Below, piece after piece: positions 56,011-64,000 of a stretch of 64,000 nt of DNA; positions within the stretch are counted from its first letter, which is position 1; every line of letters starts with the position of its first letter. The translations under genes and the position numbers were made by a program. The stretch spans positions 2,529,001-2,593,000 of the forward strand of contig NC_066312.1 in assembly GCF_905404315.1 (NCBI RefSeq), in the 5' to 3' direction. Source of the stretch: Leptidea sinapis (lineage: Eukaryota; Arthropoda; Insecta; Lepidoptera; Pieridae). Under the pieces are notes generated by a model. It saw nothing but the letters and a program-made list of their open reading frames with translations, ran no database searches and had not been told where the DNA came from.

Positions 56011-56570
56011 AATTGATACGCCCTGCCCATTACTATGCAGTGCCACTCAGGATTCTTGAAAAACCCAAAAGTTCTGAGCGGCACTACAATTGCGCTCGTT
56101 ACCTTGAGACATAAGTTCAAATTCAAAAATTTTTTTATTCAAAATAGGATGTGACATCACTTATTGAAGTTCAAAAACTGCCACCCATTCCAAAACGAAT
56201 GCCTCAGACCTGAGAAGAGTGGGCGCAAAAAACTCAGCGGGCTTTTTTTTCATCGAAAAAATATGTTTACAAAGTAAAATTCTACAATTAAACTTAATTA
56301 ATAGTTAATTAATAATAATAATAGTTAATTAGTAATTTTTCATTTAATAGCCTGAGGGCGGTCGCTTCATTCCCAATCTGTGGTATCATTAAGAAAGTCA
56401 TTTAGTTAGTTTAGTCATTTCAGTCTCATTTGCCCATTAATTTTACTAGTTACGGCGCCCTTCAGACCGCAACACAGTAATGTTTCACGGCAGAAATTGG
56501 CACCGTTGTGGTTGGTACCCATAAACTTGCTTTTATCCGTTGCAAAGGAGCCTCCCACTGGTAAATATAT
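56011..56570 (-). repeat. SINE-like family A, 5' piece with a second insertion
   Basis: ATACGCCCTGCCCATTACTATG and the foldback run to GACATAAG at about 56113. Family B sequence intervenes, and A resumes at about 56420 (AGTCTCATTTGCCCATTA) and reaches its inverted 5' start CCTCCCACTGGTA at 56570. Two independent insertions therefore break one copy. Confidence 0.7.
56114..56419 (-). mobile_element. LINE family B 3' end inserted in family A
   Basis: TTCAAAATAGGATGTGACATC, CTCAGACCTGAGAAGAGTGG and GGTCGCTTCATTCCCAATC are the inverted 3' UTR and C-terminus. About 300 bases, 5'-truncated. Confidence 0.65.
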
Positions 56571-57091
56571 GTTGTATTAGTATATGTTGACTAACAACAA
56601 GAGACTCTAATATGGATGCATTAACACCTCCCAGCCAAACTATATAGTAAAATCAATCGTTGGCACCTATTGATGATTTCTTTTTTCATCCCAGTTGTTG
56701 ATGTAGGTACTTGTATAGCTTGGTTTGAGAAGCGTTTTCCATACAATAAGGATTTGAAAATATAATTTCAATTGTAGATTGACATATTGAAATGTAAATT
56801 CTGGACTGATTGATGGATGGTTAACTCGATCTGAATCGTTAAATTGACGTTCTCTGAATTTCAATTTCGAATTTATCCTTGAATATTATGAGCGCTCAAA
56901 ATTCGCTCCTTAGATTTGTTATAGGCGTGGCGGCGCGTTTGTTGCGTCAAATGCGTTGCCAACTTAAGTTTTTTCACTTCGTCCAAAGATACCTGTCAGG
57001 ATGGCAAACAAATCTCTTCTGAGGGTTTCTGCCGAGAAAGAAATAAAAATTGTTTGTTGTCGAATACGCCGACTCATTCATTGACACTCAC
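56571..57091. other. AT-rich sequence upstream and downstream of repeats
   Basis: GC-richer bases at 56920-57010 (GGCGTGGCGGCGCG) show no splice-bounded open frame. Nothing recognised. Confidence 0.35.
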
Positions 57092-57296
57092 TTGAAATGC
57101 GCTCCAGGGATTTACGTAAGCTGATAGTAGACACTCAGACGCCAGGAGCGATCGATCCCGCCTTCGGTTTGAGAATAGATACAGCTGGTAGCCTTGATCT
57201 AGTATCGCTTTGACGTCATACTCTCTATTGCGAATACCTTGCGACAATAAACTTCGATAATCTGCAAACTCGTACACAGCTTCTCCAAATAGGAAA
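57092..57296 (-). CDS. Orphan exon-like block, 205 bp; possibly histidine acid phosphatase-like
   Basis: Acceptor AATTTTTAG and strong donor CAA|GTGAGT. One frame is open: FLFGEAVYEFADYRSLLSQG, then a charged stretch, DQGYQLYLFSNRRRDRSLLA and SECLLSAYVNPW. It enters in phase 2 (one base carried in) and leaves in phase 0. The layout Gx3Y...RDRSLLAS...LLSAYVNPW loosely resembles the DR(S/T)LxSA segment after the catalytic region of histidine acid phosphatases, but that resemblance is weak. No neighbouring exon was found. It could be a pseudogene exon. Confidence 0.45.
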
Positions 57297-57411
57297 CTAA
57301 AAATTCAGCCATACCTATAAAAGCTAGTGATGTATCTGTATTTTTTTTCTTTCAACATCGAATATTTACAACAAACAGTTTATAAAATTATTTCTGTCAC
57401 CTAGTCGAAAT

Positions 57412-57640
57412 TACACCAGTGGGAGGCTCCCTTGCACAGGATGCCGGCTAGATTATGGGTACCACAACGGTGCCTATTTCTGCCGTGAAGCAGTAATGTG
57501 TGTTTTGGTCTGAAGGGCGCCGTAGCTAGAGAAATTACTGGGCAAATGAAACTTAACATCTCATGTATTAAGGTGACGAGCGCAGTTGTAGCCGCTCAGA
57601 ATTTTTGGGTTTTTCAAGTTTTTCATAAAAACATTAAGAC
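57412..57640 (+). repeat. SINE-like family A, deleted copy
   Basis: AGTGGGAGGCTCCCTTGCAC to GGGTTTTTCAAGTTTTTCATA. The second half of the foldback and the ATGGGCAGGGC segment are deleted. Confidence 0.65.
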
Positions 57641-58227
57641 TCAAACGGAGTTATATATAATGTTACCAATACATCAATCTATTCAGCAAGGGATACGCGA
57701 TAGGTTTACCGGAACCAAAAAGCTAAACAATATTATAATGCACGCAGCTTTGTCTTGTGAAGCCCCATAAAATCGATACTTTATTTTTCCAAAGTCTAAA
57801 CCCCTGTAGTCCTGTACGCATAGTAACACTATGTCATGTGGTACATATTATCGGCATATACCCCCAAAAATATATTTGCCCTGCATCTACAAATGTTCTA
57901 CCCTCAAAGGACATGTTGCAACCACAACAGTTTGTTTAAATAACGACAAACTGCCATGATCCAATTCATTTGTAACTTTATCTTAAATGGATCTAGTCGT
58001 CCGCTAAACGGATGAATAACATAATTTAGTAGTGAGTATTTTAGTTGACTAGGCACTGACCCAATGGTCGAGCAAGTTGGTCTTATTCTGTGCCTGTTGC
58101 GTCTTTATCGTAGTTTCTAAAGCCTGGAGGTGGGCATGCTCAAAGTTTGGGCCCGCCATGGTGCCGCCAACAATCAGGATTACCTTCTGGGAACTTGTTG
58201 CGGCAAGCATCCCACTCCATGGAAAAT
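57641..58227. other. Unassigned sequence
   Basis: A GC-richer block at 58050-58220 has short open frames on both strands (for example KFPEGNPDCWRHHGGP on the minus strand) that I cannot place. No splice-bounded exon is convincing. Confidence 0.35.
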
Positions 58228-58495
58228 AAATAGTATTTTTTTTTATGAAAATAAGGGACGAGACCAGCAGGACGTTAGGCTGTTGGTAATTGATACGCCC
58301 TACCCATTACAATGCAAATGAGACTTAAGATCTTTTGTCTCAAAGTAACGAGCGCAATTGTAGTGCAGCACAGAGTTTTTGGGTTTTTCAATAACCCTGA
58401 GCGGTACTACATTGTAATGGGCAGGGTTTCTCAATTACCATCAACTTAACGTCCTGCTCGTCTCGTCCCATATTTTTATAGAAAAAAAAAACTTA
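58228..58495. repeat. SINE-like family A in foldback arrangement
   Basis: 58228-58317 is an inverted family A 3' end (AAATAAGGGACGAGACCAGC ... TACGCCCTACCCATTACAAT). From 58318 a direct copy starts at AATGAGACTTAAGATC and runs to the same end (CCTGCTCGTCTCGTCCC). The two ends form a palindrome with a loop of about 120 bases. Confidence 0.7.
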
Positions 58496-59494
58496 AATTA
58501 ATTTTGTTCCATATAAATGAGCCGTGGCACTAAACAATCGAGCGCAGTTAGGTATACGGGGGATTTTGTAGTTTTTGTTTATTAAAAAATATTAGAATTT
58601 GTTTAGTTCATATATTGCTGCTTTTATGTCTCTAATAAATTACCCAAACAATAACTTAAATTTTTGTTCCATAACTATCCAGTACCTACGAAGCTAGCTT
58701 GATAGAAAGCTAGCTTGAAAGAACTTAAAATAGAGCCACATTCAGAATTTTTATGCACCATGAAAGAATGGGTTCTATAAATATCTAAAAATCCGTAAAA
58801 AATTATCATATTATGAACTAAATTATTGTTTGAAGTTTAAACAATTTTCGTTTCATGCCCTATAGAGTCCTCTTAAAAATACTTACTGTATGTACTGACT
58901 GACTTTTGTAAAACTGACTTTTTAGTTATAACACAGTAGGGATGGTTACTTACGTGTTATATAATAATGTAGGTAATTATAATAAATAGAAACTTAACCC
59001 AATTTGAAGACTTACAAACTCATCGAAAAAATTACATTTGATTGATAATTGTGAAATCAGTATCATCTAAACACAAACATTGACGTCTTTTCATATCTAA
59101 ATAATACATAAAATAATTAGTACAATCAACGTTTTACCCGCGGAAGTGTAATCAAGTTGAATGCACACAGACTTAACCAAACTTTTTAATTAGCATTCAT
59201 CTTATCTAAACCCAAGTCTAAACCATATTACAAACATAGCACACCCACATGAAAAGATGACGCAATTAAATCTATTGAAATAATGATAGTCGTGATAAGA
59301 GTATGGAAAAATCACGCGGCATGTGACGAAACGTGAATATTATACGCATCAAATTATAACCTACCTATGTATCGCCCGGATTAATTCGTGCTACGTAAAA
59401 AGAGTACTGAGGGGAAGGGTAACGGGTGTTTGCGTCTGAGAAGTCATGCATAGGTAAATATAATCTACTACACACGCACATTTATTTTCCTCAT
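58496..59494. other. AT-rich sequence, nothing recognised
   Basis: A short imperfect palindrome, CTAGCTTGATAGAAAGCTAGCTTG, at about 58690 is the only structure noticed. Confidence 0.35.
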
Positions 59495-59790
59495 GAGAAA
59501 GCTCATGGTTGCTCAGAGGGCAATGTAGAGGGCTATGCTCGAGTTTCCCTGCGGTATCGAATCAGGAATGGGAAATCCGTAGGAGAATCAAACCACATAG
59601 CCCAAATGATTGCGTGGACTGAAGTGGCAGTGGGCAGGGCACATAGTTCGACGGACAGATGGCTGTTAGGACAGTAAAGTCCTCGAATGGCGACCACATA
59701 CCGGAAGACCCAGTGTTGGTAGTAATCTTTGGGGATAGCCTTTGTCCAGCAGTGATAGGCTGATGATGATGACACACACACACACATGAC
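59495..59790 (+). mobile_element. RTE-type LINE 3' end with microsatellite tail
   Basis: MRKLMVAQRAM-like start (GAGAAAGCTCATGGTTGCTC), RIRNGKSVGESNHIAQMIAW in broken frame, the C-terminus region (RRPTGG/VLQ), the stop and GGCTGATGATGATGA followed by (CA)n at 59770-59785. A dinucleotide/trinucleotide tail is typical of RTE elements. Confidence 0.7.
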
Positions 59791-60239
59791 ACCTACAGCA
59801 GTTTGATCGATGGTGTGTGAAATATTATATTATGTATATTGTTTTAAATTATCCCAAGCGTTTTTATGAAACAATTTTTTTACCTCATTCCGCAACTGTC
59901 TCGAGAGTATTATAGAGTTATAGCTTACCATTATATGACCAGCAGGCTCATTCATTCTCCTACTCCAAGAAACAACTAATCAGTTCTCAACGCACTTAAT
60001 ATACGAATAGGAAATGGTATATTTGAGTAGCCTCCTGAACTCGAATTTTGTATACGTACCTCGATAGATTAATTGAGTTACCTCGTGTACCAACACAACC
60101 TCCTAAGTTTTACTCTTTTACAAATACGTAAAAGTGGAGATACCGTAAGGTGGGAACCTCTTCTCGTATCAACTGCATATACGTAGGTAACTAAAGGGGA
60201 TTAGTTGGAACCCGGAACAGATGGCGGCTCATCGTTGTA
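59791..60239. other. AT-rich sequence, nothing recognised
   Basis: No recognisable feature. Confidence 0.35.
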
Positions 60240-60412
60240 ACTTTAGTCGGAACTCCTTGTGCGGTTTGTTTCCAGGGTGATCTGACATTGAATAAAGCAT
60301 GTATAACTTTTAATAAGGTTGACATCGCTCTTCAAGAGAATATGGTTGGCGGTGATCAGGTAAAAACAGGTACAGGTAAAAACCCGTTTATCTTCCTCTT
60401 CCATAAAAAACA
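60240..60412 (+). mobile_element. LINE family C 3'-end remnant, decayed
   Basis: CGGAACTCCTTGTGCGGTTTG, CATCGCTCTTCAAGAGAATATG, GGCGGTGATCAGG and TCTTCCTCTTCCATAAAAAAC follow the order of the family C tail. Confidence 0.55.
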
Positions 60413-61544
60413 CTTACCCCGAAAACAAGATGGTTCACGTTATTTTAGAGGATTCACAAATAACACTTAACTAAAAATGTTATTAGAATTAGTGTTCACA
60501 AATTTTCACTAATTCGCTTCGCATAGACTTCGCTTTACAGTAAATCGTCGCTTCTTCTTTTCGCCTTTTTATGCAATAGTTAAACAGACTAGCAGCGGGT
60601 TGCCTGATCGTATTTTGCATCACCATAAAAATCGTATGAATGACACAACTTAAAAAGATTGAAGTTCTTATACGCAAACTAACCTCGGTGCGGACGCCGA
60701 TGCCAGTATTTGTTACAGATACATAATTGTTATTAATTGTGAACAAAAAACGTACTAGCATGACGAGCGCACCGGGAATTGTCTTGTTTGTCGTATAACC
60801 TCTCTCGCATTGGATCATGGACGCAACCCATTCATATTATTTACGTGTGTGTGACGTCATTATGAAATTGGTAGTTTGATTGGTGACTTTTAAAGTTTAT
60901 GTTACGAGATATGCTTTTATAACTTCGTATTAGTATAGGATCCCGATACAAAACGACCTTCTCTGAGTTGGTTATTGGATAAAACATATTTTTTATGAAA
61001 TTTAATATGTCAATAAAATATATTGCATATGGGTTGCCTAGCAAATTTCTGTCCAGGATACGATGAATTATTAATTAAAAAAAATTTAAACATGTCACCG
61101 GTATGTTTAATATACGAATTCTATACCAATCGAAAGTGTGCAGTCCATAGTATATTATGCAAAAGTTAGGTTGCCTATTTTATTCCTGTCACAACTCATG
61201 AGTGGCCAGGTATGAACAGGTACATCGATACCAGTAACTTGCACCGTTCTGGTTATTGAAAGAAAATTAAATAAAAATAAAGTTTATTTCATTACAACAC
61301 GGTGATATAGGGTTGCCTGCGAAATATCAGTCCCGAATATCGGCTGCCGAATTTTAAAGGCTAAATACTGTTAACAGACGAGTTTTGGGCTAAGTAGTGG
61401 CATGATCATCCTTATATTTTTTCCAGTTTGTTCCTTTTTCAGGCACTGAGATGATTCTCAAACTAAGGTCGGAAAATACAAGCTGCTCTAATGAAATTAA
61501 CTGAATTATTAATTACACGTGGAATTAAATTAATTACTTTTCAA
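60413..61544. other. Mixed sequence with a GC-richer patch
   Basis: 60680-60860 is GC-richer. On the minus strand an open stretch ends at GTCCGCACCGAG|GTTAGT, a possible donor, and a perfect TGACGTCA (a CREB/ATF-type palindrome) lies at 60852-60859. This could be the start of a gene, but no protein family is recognised and no promoter can be shown. Confidence 0.3.
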
Positions 61545-61872
61545 ACGGATCCTAAGGCCGCGAGATGGCAATACTTCAAGCCGGCGTATATTCTAGCGCT
61601 CTACAAAGCGTAGGTCCGGCCACATATGAAGTATTGCTGTCATCTCTGTTCTGGCGCACCACAGTATCAGCTTGAACCATTTTACCGCGTGCAACACAGA
61701 GCTGCTCGCATGGTCGGCGATCTAGATTCTAGTGCTCTGTGAACGACTAGGCGTTGCCTAGAGACGTCGCTTCATTGAGTCCTCTATCCGCAATTATTAT
61801 GAGGAGTGTTTTGAAGAGCTTTTTGACCTGATTTCTCCCGCCGAGTTCCACCTGGTACGACACGCTACAAAT
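61545..61872 (+). mobile_element. LINE family C fragment, decayed
   Basis: TACTTCAAGCCGGCGTATATTC and CCACATATGAAGTATTGCTG, the thumb-like region, then CGAGTTCCACCTGGTACGAC. It matches the AHILALYKAQ ... AAEFHLRTTR region of the intact copy at 43214-43933, with several indels. It stops before the 3' tail. Confidence 0.65.
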
Positions 61873-62825
61873 GCAAGGATTAAAAATTTGAAGTTCATAC
61901 AAATATTATAAACAGTATCTATTTTCGTCAGTCAAGTTTCCGTAATAAAATCATAAACTAACCTGGATTGGTAAGATCAAAAGAAGAAGGGTTGCATAAA
62001 ATGAGAAATAAATAGGTTAGAAGTACAAGCTCTGTTTCTTAGAATAAGTTGGAAGTATCGAATTAGCCTTTGGCTCGGGGATTCCCTTTACTTGTTGTTG
62101 TTTACAGGGGCTTAGTCTACACACACATACAAGTTATTGATACATTTTATAACTTGTTTATTATTAAAATATGTAGAGATAATTACTACTATGTAATACT
62201 AATTCCTTACGATCTCACTTGAACGTGGCACTTAAAAAAGATTGGAATGTCTTGGTGAAGTGTTAACCTAAAAAGAGTGATTAATATCTATTTAATATTA
62301 ATAGATTCGAAATTTAAAAAAGATAATATTATAGGCTTTAAATGTTGTTTTTTTTAGAGAAAAACGCATTTAAGATTTTCTTTCATCCTCTTAATTGTGA
62401 TAATATTATCATCATAAATACTTAAAAATAGTTTGGTTAATCCCAAAATTCATGGTCTTTGTATCGTATTTTTATAGCACTGTATAATCTAGAATAAAGA
62501 ATTGTTTCAAATCAATACCTAATTACTAAAGTCACTCGAAAGAGTAACTAATATCATTAAACACGACATTTTATCAAGTAGGAATATTCCGAAACCAGCT
62601 TGAAACTTAAAACAATCATCAGTTTCATGACTAAGACTAATTTACACCTTTACATACATAATATTAATACATGACTAACTCGCGTTAAAGCGATTACTTC
62701 CTTAGTTACCTATCATAAAGTTAAGTTTCCTGAAGCAACATAATACATAAGTAGGTACTTCCTACTGTAGCACACTTAAAACATAATTATTCAAGTTTAC
62801 ATGCATTATCTGACTGAAGGTTAAT
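61873..62825. other. AT-rich sequence, nothing recognised
   Basis: No recognisable feature. Confidence 0.35.
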
Positions 62826-62975
62826 TTTTATGAGAATAAGGGACGAGACTAGCAGGACGTTCAGCTGATGGTAATTGATACGCCCTGCCCATTACAATGC
62901 AGTGCCGTTCAGGATTCTTGAAAAACCCAAAACTTCTTAGCGGCACTACAATTGCGGTAGTCACCTTGAGACATT
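62826..62975 (-). repeat. SINE-like family A, 3' part
   Basis: ATGAGAATAAGGGACGAGAC, GTTCAGCTGATGGTAATTG and the foldback to CACCTTGAGACAT, then a T run. Inverted orientation. Confidence 0.65.
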
Positions 62976-63339
62976 TTTTTAAAAAGGTTTATTCACTTAC
63001 ATTCATAAACTATAATAAATAATACAAAATTAATAATTAAAAATAAAAACCAAGAGTATATTATAGAGTCTGCCAGACGAGTTTATATTTACTAATATTG
63101 TGTTACTCATCTACACATTTCTAAGTGACGTGATAGAGCTCCTATAATACTACCAAGTTAAACTGGTAAGCTGTTGGGAGTAGCAGGTAATTGATCTCCG
63201 GTAGCTGCAGTCTTGTTTGTACAAATTATTTTGAAATTGGCGGCTTCGAACAAGTTAAACCAAACAGTAGGTACAATAATATAAGGTTCATTGAAATCAA
63301 TTCACAGTCTTCAGCAGTCTTTGAACCAGCTTTAATATA
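62976..63339. other. Unassigned sequence between repeats
   Basis: AT-rich left half (GTTTATTCACTTACATTC, then A/T); it may be the tail of another LINE. Nothing certain. Confidence 0.3.
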
Positions 63340-63960
63340 AAAACGAATTGGTGGGCCTAGTATACTTTAGTTATTTCCATAGTATTATGTGCTATGGTAT
63401 ATTGCTATGGGGCAACACTGCCGATATTAATACAATATTTGTACTGCAGAAAAGAGCTTTTTGCGCTATTTATAACCTAGGTCCTAATGAATCATTAAGC
63501 GCAAAACTCAAAGATATTAACATCTTGACTGTTGCTTCTCAATATATTCTTGATAATGTGATATATGTTCATAGAGACGTAAGTGAATTTTCTAGACTCT
63601 GTCATAACGTAATATTAACACCAGGAACAGACATGCGCTTTTAATGCCTACTACTCGCCTAAGTCGAGTTAGTAAGTCTTTTGTGGGGCGATGTATATAT
63701 GCTTTTACAACAAGATCCCAGAAAATTTTCAAAACAAAAGTATCACGTTATTCAAAAGAATTGTTAGAAAACGTTTGTGTGGTAAAGGTTACTATGACAT
63801 GAATGGCTTTCTTAATGATACCACAGATTGGGATGCATACCACAGAATGGAGCGACCGTCCTCAAGCCTAATTGAATTTGAATTTGAACGTAATGTACTT
63901 AATAATTGTTGAATCCATCAATACTAAATTCATTATACCAACAAATTAACCCGTATTTAA
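63340..63960 (+). mobile_element. LINE family B, 3' part
   Basis: LVYFSYFHSIMCYGILLWGN, FVLQKRAFCAIYNLGPNE and YILDNVIYVHRDVSEF, then after a stop FYNKIPENFQNKSITLFKRI and RKRLCGKGYYDMNGFLNDTT. Two open frames are interrupted by a stop and frameshift at about 63645. The 3' UTR is cut short compared with other copies. It runs to the window edge region. Confidence 0.7.
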
Positions 63961-64000
63961 AATGTTCGGTTATCAATAATATACCAACTCGCGCAATATT

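Noticed and set aside
58130..58321. 63-codon plus-strand ORF
   Set aside because: It runs into the inverted family A repeat at 58228, and no homology is recognised.
60489..60818. 109-codon minus-strand ORF as a gene
   Set aside because: The C-terminal half is AT-rich and unlike a protein; only a possible donor near 60683 is of interest, noted in the region entry.

Overview
This window reads as nuclear DNA of an insect, very probably a moth or butterfly. It is AT-rich, short exons with GT/AG junctions sit in long introns, and the introns are packed with lepidopteran-style repeats: CR1/Jockey, RTE and I-type LINEs, Helitron termini of the TCTATACTAAT...CTAG type, hAT and TA-flanked MITEs, and tRNA-derived SINEs. 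No bacterial, organellar or CRISPR features were seen.

The only multi-exon host gene I can assemble is on the minus strand between 23443 and 2734. Fifteen exons, one of them a possible cassette exon, join in phase into 553 codons. The first 184 codons form a PHD-zinc knuckle-PHD module of the AF10/AF17 (MLLT10/MLLT6; Drosophila Alhambra, Alh) family, followed by a low-complexity Ser/Pro/Thr/Ala/Gln-rich middle. The frame is still open at 2734, so the C-terminal part, including any octapeptide/leucine-zipper, is outside the window or unrecognised. The start codon is set by a stop just upstream in the same exon.

Layout by region. 1-2733: AT-rich sequence with one TIR-bounded DNA element. 2734-23443: Alh exons, with repeats in every large intron, a 65-bp minisatellite beside exon 8 and a 58-bp copy of the start of exon 3 in a later intron. 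23444-32800: upstream flank or 5' introns holding a hAT MITE inserted at a Helitron end, an RTE relic, one orphan exon-like block (29408-29491) and an internally deleted LINE (30010-32800). 32860-36240: an I-type LINE carrying EN, RT and RNase H pieces, interrupted by a 1.04-kb Penelope-like insertion that is a near-complete palindrome with hammerhead-like motifs. 37000-50700: LINE fragments, MITEs, SINEs and a single satellite-like monomer. 50985-56570: a three-level nest, in which a SINE-like repeat is split by a nearly full-length CR1/Jockey-type LINE, itself split by a 1.65-kb array of about 100-bp units with a 10-bp target duplication. 57092-57296: a second orphan exon-like block. 57412-64000: more LINE and SINE-like copies.

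The host gene should act in chromatin: the PZP module of this family reads histone H3. The rest of the window is mostly a record of transposon activity. None of the transposon coding regions looks intact, and nothing here suggests a cooperating gene cluster. Exon boundaries, repeat borders and duplications were read by eye; family names are from recognisable protein motifs and not from database searches.
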